A stretch of 64,000 nucleotides of DNA from Zizania palustris (lineage: Eukaryota; Streptophyta; Magnoliopsida; Poales; Poaceae), in the NCBI GenBank assembly GCA_019279435.1, contig JAAALK010000285.1, positions 65,892,865 through 65,956,864 of the forward strand, read 5' to 3'. This document shows positions 43,757 to 52,925 of this stretch, piece by piece; the stretch's first letter is position 1, and each line of letters begins with the position of its first letter. The notes below the pieces were generated by a model. It was not told the DNA's origin, searched no databases, and saw nothing but the letters and a program-made list of their open reading frames with translations. A program made the translations under genes and the position numbers.

Positions 43757-43856
43757 NNNNNNNNNNNNNNNNNNNNNNNNNNNNNNNNNNNNNNNNNNNN
43801 NNNNNNNNNNNNNNNNNNNNNNNNNNNNNNNNNNNNNNNNNNNNNNNNNNNNNNNN
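43757..43856. other. Assembly gap (100 N)
   Basis: Exactly 100 N, the usual placeholder for a gap of unknown size. Left is the K LTR, right is the integrase of C; the 5' half of C and the right end of K are missing here. Confidence 0.95.
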
Positions 43857-44736
43857 AAGTCATCGCCCACCAACAACTCTTTAAGTCATTGCTCCAGTAT
43901 GTCCCATGGCCAGATGGGGCATGGATCTTATTGGCCCCTTCCCAGTAGCAAAAGAAAATTTGAAATTTGCAGTGGTAGCAATTGAGTACTTTTCCAAGTG
44001 GGTCGAAGCAGAGCCCGTAACAGCTATCACTTCAAATGATGTACAAATTTTTTTCTAGAAAAATATCATATGCCAGTTCGGAGTGCCTCGACAACTGACA
44101 GTTGACAATGGAACACAATTCGATGCAGAACCCTTTAGGAAATTTTGTGAAGATCTAGGCATCCAATTATGCTTTGCTGCAGTGCGACATCCTCAGTCTA
44201 ACGGAGCTGTGGAAAGAGCCAATGGTAATATCTTGTCAGGGTTGAATCGAAGAATAGTGGGATTGGCAAAAGGATTGTGGACCGAAGAGCTCCCGAAGAT
44301 CCTATGGTCCATTCGGACGACTCAGACAAGGTCTACGGGTTTCACTCCTTTCAGACTATTATTCGGAGACGAAGCTATGACGCCGACGGAGCTTAAAGGA
44401 GGATCCCTTCACAGCACTGAACTAGAAATAGAAGCAGAAAGTCAAACTTCGCCTAATTTAATAGAAGAAACAAGACTTCGAGCTGTCGCCAATTTGTTGA
44501 TGTATCATCAGCAGACGAAGACTTGGTTTGATCCGAAGGTCAAGCTTAATGAGCTTAAGCCGGGTCATCTTGTTGTGCGAAGTTTTATAGCACCAGGGAA
44601 ACTAGGGAATAAGTGGGAAGGCCCATATATAATTCTCCGCTCAGGACGCTCTAGTTCTTTTAAGTTAGCTACTTTAGAAGGTGAAGAGCTAACGCATACA
44701 TGGCATGCGGAGCACTTAAAGTGATATTTCGCATAG
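43857..44736 (+). pseudogene. pol: Integrase of element C (broken)
   Basis: Starts in the linker after the zinc domain (SHRPPTT). The core has GMDLIGPFPVAKENLKF, LTVDNGTQFDAEPFRKF and SNGAVERANGNILSG, so all three catalytic acids are readable. A TAG occurs near 44055 (QIFF*KNIIC) and a frame break near 43895. The frame 44083-44724 is open to HAEHLK and a TGA replaces the Arg codon; YFA and a TAG at 44734-44736 follow, as in A. The ATG at 44083 is internal. Confidence 0.85.
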
Positions 44737-45473
44737 GGGCTCCTTGTAAATCATTTGTAAACACCTTCCAAATTAATAAAGTTCATGGTTCAGATAATGC
44801 CTACCCCCCAAACATTTCCTACTTCTAGTGGACGCATTGGAAGAACGAAGTTGGTTGGGAGGGAAGTGTCATTAATTTGAATCATTTTTCGGACTTCGGC
44901 CCACTGGTTCGAAGCTTCCGACGAGGTGGGAAAGTCACTGAAAAGCGGATTCCAAGCCACCGGCTTGAAAGCCTCCGTAAAAAGAGTCGAAGGAGACCAA
45001 ATAATGCAGATTCCAAGCTCCGGCTTGAAAGCATCCGTAAAAAGAGTCCAAGGAGACCACTGCGAATTCCAAACCACCGGTTTGATAGCATTCGAAAAAA
45101 GAGCCGAAGGAGGCCAAAACAAAACAGAGTTTGAGCTGATAAGCTTCGAATATCTGTGAAAATAGGCCAAAGTGACCAATCATTTAAGACACGAAAGTGT
45201 CCGAAAAGTTTGTCCGAGGTGACTTCTTTCAAAGCAAAAGGTACTAAGTTACCAGTTTTCAGACTTCAAGTAGTCGAAGACGTTTTGTAAGATTTCAATT
45301 AATCTGTAAGTTGTTGAGGGGCTCCAAGCCTCCAAAATTGTACTCCTAAGTTCTTCTTTGTGCCTAACCATCTTTGAGTATAGTTTGAAGTTGCTTACGC
45401 CCAAAGAGGGGCTGGGAAGTAGGGAGACAATTTTAAAAATCAATATTTATTATCCGAACAAATTACAATTACA
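44737..45473. other. 3' noncoding region of element C
   Basis: No gene. Aligns with 9280-10103 of A and contains the diverged tandem repeat at 44943-45120. Open frames on either strand here translate that repeat. Confidence 0.65.
44943..45120 (+). repeat. ~60 bp tandem repeat (3 units), element C
   Basis: Units share GATTCCAAGC, CCGGCTTGAAAGC and TCCGTAAAAAGAGTC followed by GGAGACCA. It is a diverged, shorter version of the array at 9483-9777. Confidence 0.8.
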
Positions 45474-45967
45474 TCACGAAAAATCGGTGTCTATGTCGAG
45501 AAGGAATCGAAGACCCCTTCGATCTCTAGAGCTACTACTAAGGTTGGAACGACTAGTTCCAGAGGCAGGAGTTCTAACAACGTTGCGTTTAACTCTTCTA
45601 CCTCCCTTCGAAGCTCTAAAATCTTTCTGTTCTTGTTGAAGTTCAGCCCAAGTTTGAAGTCGTTCGGGGCTCCTTTCCCAGCTTCGAAGTTCTTCAGGTT
45701 TTTCCCTTGATCTTCAGCAATACCTTCATCCTCAGACCATGCAATGTCTTCAGAAGATGAAGTTTCCAAGTTAACCTCTTTTTCTTCCTCTTTAATATAA
45801 GATAGTATATCTTTACATATTTTGGGCACAATTGCACATGAGTTGTCTCGAGGAATTAGAAATCGAGGTCGTTTGTGAAGTTTTAAAAGGTCGAAGGTAG
45901 CCCATAGCAGGCGGAGTTCTTTCGTAACGTTTAACACTCCGACATCATCCATACGGGGTTGAGAAGC
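45474..45967 (-). pseudogene. Last exon of antisense gene, element C
   Basis: Starts after the acceptor GTTTTTAG with ASQPRMDDVGVLNVTKELRL, has IKEEEKEVNLETSSSEDI and a basic serine-rich tail, ending in RFLLDIDTDFS in the frame shared with E, after one frame break near 45540. Confidence 0.62.
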
Positions 45968-46052
45968 CTAAAAACATGATAAGTAAATTTTCATTCATAA
46001 TGTATGAAAACATTATTTTTTACATAGTCGGGATCCTAAAACAAAGCTAGAC

Positions 46053-46901
46053 CTGCGGGTTCGGTGGAGGCTGGCTGCTCGAGGCCTGAGACCGAGCTTG
46101 CTTCTGGCGTTGCCCTTCATCGATCCAAGCCTTGATCGCAGTGCGACCTTCGACTCTCCAGAAAGCTTGGAAGGCTTGCCAAGCTGCGGCCACGTCTTCA
46201 GAAGGATTAAGAAGCTGGTTTTCATCGAAGGTAATGGGAGCCGCCCCTGAATATGACGTTATAGATAATCCTAGATCTTCGTAGTAGCGAAGTACTCCGA
46301 GAGAAGCCACATGGCCAGAGATCTCTCCGTACCGAATGCCTGTTGTCTTCATCTCCTTCGCGGCTCCTTGGATCATTTTTAGCCTTCGCAACAGGGGGAC
46401 ATTGTCATTCGAAGGTAGTGTCCCAGTAGTACCAAAGTACTCCAGAACACTTAGGAGATGGTTCATGACCTCCACAGCTACCTTCTTTGATTTCAGCTTA
46501 TCTTCAATTAAAGTGTCCTTTGATGAAGTCAGCTCATCCAATACAGAGGAGAGCCTAGCTGCCTCCGTAGCCAGAGAACTCTTCTGGCTAAGCAAGTTGC
46601 TAGCCTCCTCTGTAGATTTAGTCTTTTCTTCTTGGAGCTTGACTAGCTCAGCCCCCGCCGTAGCGTGCTCTGCCCGCATCTTTTCTATCTCTGCCAGAAG
46701 CACAATTTGATCTGCTTCGAGCTCTTTATTCACAGCTTCCAAGTTTTGTCTGGCCATCCGCTCTGCTGAAACCATTTCATCTAAGTGGGAAACCCGACCT
46801 TCGGAGATGTTAAGATTCCTCTAGAGAGCAGTAATTTCCTCCTGAAGGCGAAGGCTTCCACACTCGTTCGAGACAGCCGCAGCTCAGGCCAAAACTATTT
46901 G
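46053..46901 (-). pseudogene. Coiled-coil exon of antisense gene, element C
   Basis: Open for 242 codons from 46775, with MVSAERMARQNLEAVNKELE, KMRAEHATAGAELVKLQEEK and TEAARLSSVLDELTSSKDTL forming a long heptad region, then LLSVLEYFGTTGTLPSNDNV and AAAWQAFQAFWRVEGRTAIK. It ends ...PPNPQ at the donor. The 5' part of the exon (46901-46776) has two stops. It is slightly longer than in A by a KTKSTEEA insertion. Confidence 0.65.
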
Positions 46902-46974
46902 CTGCAAAGAGGAAAAAGCAAGGTGAGAAATTATTTGTAGGTGGGATTAATTTCATTTTGCAGATACTTCGTAC

Positions 46975-47411
46975 CTGGTACGTTGCACGCTCCAAGCCGG
47001 TGTTGAGCTCCGAACCCTCAGCTTCGCTCAGGATGGCCACCAAGTCCGTTTCCCCAACTTCGCGGTTGGCCCGGTCCAAAGGCTCGAGCAGGGCCCGAAG
47101 TCCGGTCCTTCGCTCCAAGAAAGGAGCTAGGAGGGGGAGCATGGACAAGGCCCTCTGATCGTCTTCGTTTGGCGAGGGGTCGGAGCGCTGTGCCGCATCT
47201 TCAGAGACCTCCGTAGAATGGCCCCCCTCCGTAGATTGACCCCCGTCTGTTGATTCAGACGGAGTTAATCCCGAATTTGGAGCAGGGAAGGGGTCCATTT
47301 TGCCTTTACCTTTTCCAGGTCCCATGCGTGTGACTTCTGGAATCGGCGTTGGGGAGGTTGAGGTCCCAGGAACCGTATCATTGGGAGGAACCACTTCCAT
47401 AGGAGCGGACC
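46975..47411 (-). pseudogene. Linker exon of antisense gene, element C
   Basis: The open frame 47400-46810 includes this exon: TVPGTSTSPTPIPEVTRMGP, a Ser/Gly linker, DDQRALSMLPLLAPFLERRT and DRANREVGETDLVAILSEAE to the donor GTACG. Codons past 46975 in that open frame are intron. Confidence 0.6.
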
Positions 47412-47484
47412 CTGCCGAGACAAAGGTATTATATATTGCCTAATTTTGCAGGGAAAAGGAACAAAGGGATTGAGCGAAGTTTAC

Positions 47485-48141
47485 CTCCGAAGTCTTGTCG
47501 ACGGGTGAGCATCGGGCTGCTTGGAGGGTTAAAAGCTACCCCGAAGTCTTCGTCGGACTCATAGTTTAGAACCGAAGGATCGACTGTCGGAGCCTCTTCG
47601 GGAGCTACAGTCGTCGCTTCGTCCAGAATCGGAGTTGGCTCAGCTGCAACTTCGACTCCGCCTTCAGTTATAGGGGATTCTTCGCGCGGCAAGTCTGGCC
47701 GGGAAGCCGAAGTCCCAGCCTGCCCGGAGCTACTTGGAACATTTGGCGAATTTGCGTCGACACCAGTGTTTGCGCCCGCCTGGTTTTCATCCTCGTCAAT
47801 CAAGCTAACAAGGAGTCTTCCTTCGCCCTCAGAAGAATCTAAGACAGAAGCCACCAGACTTGAACGCGCCACGTTCTTTGGCTTTCGGGCTACCTTCTTG
47901 GACGGAGTCTTAACAGAAGTCGAAGTTTCGGCTTCCGCTTTCCTCTTCTTTGGCCCTTGTTCTGAAGACACCTAATCCGGAAGAGGAGGGGTAGCAATTC
48001 TGAGTACCCCCCATACTCGGTTGAATCGCTCCCAAGTACCCACTAACTTCACTCTCCATTCCTTCTCGGCTGGAGTCGGAACTCCCAGGATTTTCTCCGA
48101 AGCCCGAACAGTTTGCTCCAAAGTCATGGGAGTTAGAGAAG
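47485..48141 (-). pseudogene. Second exon of antisense gene, element C
   Basis: Reads SLTPMTLEQTVRASEKILGV, EWRVKLVGTWERFNRVWGVL, TPPLPD then TAG (47972-47974) and continues in frame with VSSEQGPKKRKAEAETSTS and an acidic tail to the donor GTAAAC. The KKRK patch could be a nuclear-localisation signal. Confidence 0.6.
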
Positions 48142-48211
48142 CTGAAAGATAAGTTGGCATTAGTCATTTCATTAAACAAATATCTATGAAACATGTTGTT
48201 TTCGAAGTCAC

Positions 48212-49167
48212 CTGCAGGGCTCGAGTTCGAAGAGATCTTTCAGAGGCCGCCCTCCTGATCTTCTTCGAAGGTAATAGGCCAGTTGGCCATCAAAGGAGGA
48301 ATCTGAAGTCCGATGAATTCCTCCGCTAAGTCCCACATGCTCAGGCGGTGACTAATTCTTTGAAGCAGGCTGAGGCGAGCTTCGAGCTGGCCAGGATCTA
48401 GGTGAACCAGGGCTTTCCTTCGGAAGTTGATGTCTTGCAAGGGTCCGGCCAGACGGCTACTTGCCCCAACTTCGGCATAAAACCACCTGAGGATCCAGTC
48501 TGTGTACCATCTAACATTGATGGCCTTCGCTGGAAATCTTAGAGCGTACTCATCCCGAAGCCGGAAGTTGATGCTTCCGGAGGCCACCGCCATCTTTTCA
48601 CCTCCGGGGCCTACGAAGGTCTTAGGTTGGCAAGAAGCTCTGTGCAGTGCTGCGAAGATCTCAGCTCTTCCATCGCAACCTTCAGCTCGCAACGCCCATT
48701 CGAAGATGGCAAGGCGTGCTACTGCATTCGGAGAATGTTGAGGATGGGTGACGTGGAATAGATCTAATACCTCCAATGGGAAGTCGACTGCCGGAAGCCC
48801 TAATCCTGCTTCGAAGAAGGCTTCGAAGACTACCACTTCTCTGGGCCTTGGCGAAGGGATGGCCTCCTTTCCAGGTTTGCGGATTACGATCTCCGAGCTA
48901 ATCTTTCCTTCTATTGCTGCGGCGAGCGACTCCCTCTTGCAGGTTGACGACCCCTAGTTGATAAGACTGGTCCGGATACTTCGAGGACGCTGGGGGGAGT
49001 TCATGAGGACCAACATTTTGGGGATTTCTTCCTGGTGCCGCCATTGGAGCTGCTACTGCTGTCGCTAGAGTCATCGTCACTGATGCCGCTGCCGCCGCTG
49101 CTACCGCAGCCTGCTGCCGGGCAAGGGTTGAAGCCGCTCCAGGGATCTTGAAGCTTGTCTTCGCCAT
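48212..49167 (-). pseudogene. First exon of antisense gene, element C (gypsy-transposon-like domain)
   Basis: ATG at 49167: MAKTSFKIPGAASTLARQQA followed by a poly-Ala-rich stretch. The frame stops at 48898; another frame carries on from about 48870: REVVVFEAFFEAGLGLPAVD, FHVTHPQHSPNAVARLAIFE, DEYALRFPAKAINVRWYTDW, HRLSMWDLAEEFIGLQIPPL and ANWPITFEEDQEGGL. The 'H..SPNAVARLAIFEWALR' block looks like the plant-specific 'putative gypsy type transposon' domain found in many annotated plant proteins. Function unknown. A frameshift lies between 48898 and 48840. Confidence 0.65.
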
Positions 49168-49596
49168 GAGATCAAACGAATTGCTAGAAAGGGAATTTGG
49201 AGGCTAGCGCTTGATTACACGAAAGCGGTGCCAAGGGTATTCGGGAAGGGTCTGGGTCCCCTATTTGTAGCCCAGGCCCACAATTTTTTACCGTTTACGT
49301 TTGTCGTTTCGCATTCTTGATCGTTACCCTTTGCAAAGTTAACGCATCGCGTAACTTCCGCTGAAAGAAAAAGGTAACGACTATTTCTTCTAAGTCTAAG
49401 AAAGCTTTCGAACTTATTAAGTTAATTCTAAAAATAGTTCGAATATAATTTTCTTAGAAGTCGATTCGAAGCTTTGAATCTCCGCATATTTCGGAGGTTG
49501 ACTAAATTTTTTAACCCTTGCGCATGATTATTTTTCTTGCGTATACTGCTTTCCTAACGTTACAGATCTAGCGGAGAAGCGTATTCGAGGGGCTAC
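49168..49596. other. Region between antisense gene and 3' LTR, element C
   Basis: No gene. Contains the minus-strand TATA-like TACAAATA (49262-49269) about 100 nt upstream of the antisense ATG, and ends in the purine tract CGAGGGGCTAC before the LTR. Confidence 0.55.
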
Positions 49597-50092
49597 TGTT
49601 GGGGGAAAATACTACATCTTCAGGGCTATTGTTATGCCAAGACAAAGACAGATGATTGAATAAAAGGTTTAGAGCATCTAGCCCCGGGAGTACTTTGGAT
49701 CAAGTTCGAAGGATGAAGGCGAACGCTAGTTCGAAGTATATCTTCGAACATGGACTCTTCAGAGAGCTTCTTCGCCAGCTAGGATGGAAGACTTATCTTC
49801 TTTCTGATTAGATTAGTCTTTTACCGTTTTAGCCCTATTAAGGGTACCGAATAGTTTCCACTATGTCGGTTGGAATAGAGGGGTAAAAGCGTCTTTTCCT
49901 TAATGTTTGGGCCTATAAATACCCCCCGTTTTACCCTGTAAAGATGACCGAAGATTGAGTTATTCAATACGCATCTTCGAATTGTTCTAAGCTATTATCC
50001 AATTCGGAGGCTTGAAACGGTTTACTTACAAACACTTCGTTTGCTAGTTTCTAATCTCTCGAAACCTGTTAGCGTAATCTTTTACGCCAACA
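49597..50092 (+). repeat. 3' LTR of element C (496 bp)
   Basis: TGTTGGGGGAAAATAC...TTTACGCCAACA, TATA box at 49914-49921. Near full-length match to the A LTR. It is directly followed by ATTGCCTTATC, interior sequence of D's LTR. Confidence 0.9.
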
Positions 50093-50394
50093 ATTGCCTT
50101 ATCTTCCTACTTCGGGTAGATTTTACCATTTTAACCCTGTTCAGGGTACCGAATAGTTTCCGCTATGTCAGTTGTAATTGAGGGGTAAATAGGTCTTTTC
50201 CTTAGACTTTTTGCCTATAAATACCCTCCTTCTTACCCTGTAATAGGCATCGAATACTCAGCTATTCAATATACAATTTTAGACTACTTAAGCTATTATC
50301 CAATTCGGAGGCTTGAGATAGTTCTCAACACAAATCCATTGTTTGTGAGTTCTTAATCTTAAAGAACCTTTTAGTATAATCTTTTACAACAACA
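50093..50394 (+). repeat. Partial 5' LTR of element D
   Basis: Aligns with the last 300 bp of the B LTR (ATTGCCTTATC against TCTGCCTTATC; TATA box at 50216-50223) and ends ACAACAACA before the PBS. Confidence 0.85.
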
Positions 50395-50396
50395 GT

Positions 50397-50414
50397 TGGC
50401 GCCGTCCGTGGGGA
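50397..50414 (+). other. Primer binding site of element D
   Basis: TGGCGCCGTCCGTGGGGA, identical to that of A. Confidence 0.8.
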
Positions 50415-50600
50415 TCCTAGTTCTAAAAGCTAGTTCTCTACTGCTGACTGTACTTCGAAGAGCACTTGCGAAGGGAGCTTCGGAGTCTCAAGATTCCGCA
50501 CACCCTTTGGTAAGGGGCTTCTTAGTGCAGTTCGAAGGCCTTTTCTCGCCTTCCCAAACCAATCAAAGTCCTCGGTCTTCGGACCTCTTCTTCATTAGCT

Positions 50601-50853
50601 ATGCCTCCCAGGTGGAGACTAGCCTCGGATCCTCCCCGAAGGTCCCCTCGGATCAATGGAACAAGACCTTCAGCTGTCCCAACAACCCCCGAAGGTGTTG
50701 CCGGACGTCCAGCACACAGAGGCCCTCGGGCTGCTCCTACGGTGCTCCAAACCGACTACGCCAGTTCCTGAGACCCGGATCTCCCCTCCGAAGGAGACGA
50801 AGACCTTCCTTAGGATGAGGCTACTCAAGTAGCGCAACTACAAGAGGAAGTGG
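50601..50853 (+). pseudogene. gag: gag N-terminus of element D, cut by J
   Basis: ATG at 50601 gives MPPRWRLASDPPRRSPRING, comparable to MPPKRSTTRNPVRRSSRISG in A. A stop follows at DYASS*, and the frame resumes with an acidic stretch and ATQVAQLQEEVV, matching AAQMASLQAEVA in A, where J interrupts. It is a disordered gag N-terminus with no enzymatic role. Confidence 0.7.
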
Positions 50854-52905
50854 TGAGGAGCCATGCTGAAGAGAGTGGGCCTCAAGGCTCCAGATGTGAT
50901 GAGTCATTGTCAACGGAAGTCAAGAGGACACAAAGAGAGGAGAAGACCTGCTGTGTCAGGGCCGCATGTGACTCAGGTACACGGGCAGCAAGCGACTGTC
51001 GGGCAGAGGGGCCACAAAGTCACGCTGGCCCTATCCGGGTACATGGGCTAGGAGCAACAGAGGATCCACTGGGCTGTTGACCAGGATTGACTCATGTACA
51101 CGGGCGGTGAGCGATTGCTGGGTTGAGAGAGCTGCGGAATCGGGCCGTCCCAATCCGGGTACCTGTGCAATGTCGGTGGACGCTTTGTCAGTTTCGGCGC
51201 AAAACTAACGACCGCTGATCTCGGATCAGAGCATTCTAAGGCGAAGTCGTAGTCGCTACGAAAGCTCCGCTTCAGGATAAGTCATTTGTAATTAGGAGTT
51301 TACCTTTTTGTCCATAGGCCCACAGTCAGTCATTCGAGTCTGCAAAAATATCCTAAGGGCATTTTGGTCTTTTCCATTTTATTTCAGCGTCTATAAAAAC
51401 CCTAAGGGTCTTTTGGTATTTTCCTAGGCTATTGGGCTGCCTATAAATAGGGCCCCAATCCCCAGGGTTAGGGTTAACTCATCTAATGCAAATCAGAGTT
51501 CAACCACTTCAAGTCTTTTTCACCGGATTTTTCCTCTCTATGTGCCGCCGCCGCCATTATCAGATCTGAGCATCACCACCAAAGTTTCTCTTCTCCGACG
51601 TTATTTAGCTAGCTGAGGTGTTCTACCGCATGGCGCACGGAAGCCAAGGGCTGGCATCTTCGGGCTTTATCATGTGCAGTGGATCATTCAAGGGAGATGC
51701 GCGGAGTGGGTCCCACGAGCACACTTCAACACGCAGGATTCTTGAGTCTTCATCTTAAATGATCACACCACGGCAAGTAGTACTTTTGTTCATTGATTTC
51801 TGTGCAAATTGTTTAAACTTGTGCTGAGATTATTTTTGGCTTTGGACGATATTATCTATATAGCTTCTTTGCTTGGTAGCTTGCGAAGATGTTTGGGTTT
51901 AACTGTGATTATATCCCCTGTTATTTCATTGGAGTCTTGGATTTCGTGCACAAGAATTAATTTCAGTCAGGAATGCTAGCAGTTTCATGTAGGTATAGAA
52001 TACTAGTTGTTGCTTTCGGTGAACTATGTTCTTTCACCCAGCACTTGGTTTTCTTTCTCTTCATGATCACTGCTGAGGTCTAGGCTCTAGGAGCTAGAAG
52101 CATTTTCCTTGTCTGTCCTGCGCAGGAGCTTGCTTGCAGTGGTTTTCTGTTTTGTTGTCCCGAGAGAAATCTGTAGCCTAGTAGTCCTTGCTGCCAGCTT
52201 TTGTTAGTATGCTTTGCAGCAGCAGGTGTAGCTATCCTAGATGAATAGCTGTGTAGTCTAGCTTCTAGGCGTTAGCTCTTCGGGCGTAAGATCTGTTCCT
52301 GCGAGGTCTGCGCAAAGTTTTTCTTCGGTGCGTGAGCTTCGCTGAGTTTTTTTGTGGATGCTAAGTGTCCCGAAGGAAACACTTACTTCTTCGCTTGCGG
52401 TTTTAAAGGAATCTTCGCGGAAGCTTCGCACTGCACAAAGAGTCGTCGAAGCTTTGCTCTGTGCGAAGTCCCTACGGAGGCAAGCTTTGTCGGTGCTAGT
52501 TTTTGCAGACTTCGGCTAGGCTCTGATGTCTATGGTCACAGGCTTCGCACGATTGCTTCGCACATGCTTCGTCTAGTTTAAAACAGGATTGAACTTTTAG
52601 GCAGTAAACTTTGTTCTCGTTTTACATGTTCTTTTTTGTAGATTACATGTGACGGTTCTTCTGATGATGCTTAAAGTGCTTATGTCCTGAATGGTTTGTT
52701 AATCTGCCTTTGAACATTGTTTTGGTGTCTTTTCAACTAGGACACCGGTCGTTTTTAGGCTAGATTATTTTAAGCGCCTGTGAACTGTTTCTTTTCTACT
52801 GGTTGTTTGTTGAGGTGCGTTGGGTGTTGGGAGAAGGCCATTGATTCGCAAGAATTTTTTAGGCGCCCATTCACCCCCCCTCTGGTCGCTACTTTTGGTC
52901 CTACA
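50854..52905 (+). repeat. 5' LTR of element J (2052 bp)
   Basis: Starts TGAGGAGCCATGCTGAAG and ends TTTTGGTCCTACA. TATAAATA at 51442-51449. It aligns with 60539-62548 with scattered differences and with K's LTR in reverse. No gene inside; a GCTTCG-rich patch lies at 52270-52570. Confidence 0.9.
51442..51449 (+). promoter_or_regulatory. LTR TATA box of element J
   Basis: TATAAATA in GCCTATAAATAGGGCCCC. The 3' LTR has TGTAAATA here, a mutated box. Confidence 0.65.
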
Positions 52906-52907
52906 AG

Positions 52908-52925
52908 TGGTATGAGAGCCTGGTT
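52908..52925 (+). other. Primer binding site of element J
   Basis: TGGTATGAGAGCCTGGTT, one mismatch from TGGTATCAGAGCC, the initiator-Met tRNA PBS. Confidence 0.75.

Larger units (their letters stand above)
45474..49167 (-). pseudogene. Antisense five-exon gene of element C
   Basis: Exons on the minus strand: 49167-48212, 48141-47485, 47411-46975, 46901-46053 and 45967-45474. Introns: 48211-48142 (GTGACT...TCTTTCAG), 47484-47412 (GTAAAC...CTCGGCAG), 47411/46974-46902 (GTACG...TTGCAG-type) and 46052-45968 (GTCTAG...GTTTTTAG), all 70-85 nt and at the same places as in A. Product: Ala-rich start (MAKTSFKIPGAAS), a domain resembling the plant 'putative gypsy type transposon' family, an acidic linker with a KKRK patch, a coiled coil and a charged C-terminus. 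At least a break in exon 1 and TAG codons in later exons inactivate it. It lies antisense, between pol and LTR. Confidence 0.72.
43857..50092 (+). mobile_element. Element C: 3' half of a Tat-lineage Gypsy element related to A
   Basis: Order: integrase, 3' noncoding region with a minisatellite, five-exon antisense gene on the minus strand, purine tract and 3' LTR. Collinear with 8401-12939 of A and then with 1-1330 of B, so it links those two partial copies. Its 3' LTR end abuts an LTR fragment of D, so C was inserted into D's 5' LTR. The 5' half is lost at the gap. Confidence 0.85.
50093..50853 (+). mobile_element. Element D: 5' fragment of a Tat-lineage Gypsy element
   Basis: Partial 5' LTR (50093-50394), PBS, leader and the first 250 bp of gag, then cut at 50854 by Copia element J. 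The LTR part matches 1028-1330 of B. The first ~190 bp of the LTR should lie left of element C's missing 5' end, and the rest of gag-pol right of element J, outside the window. Confidence 0.8.
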
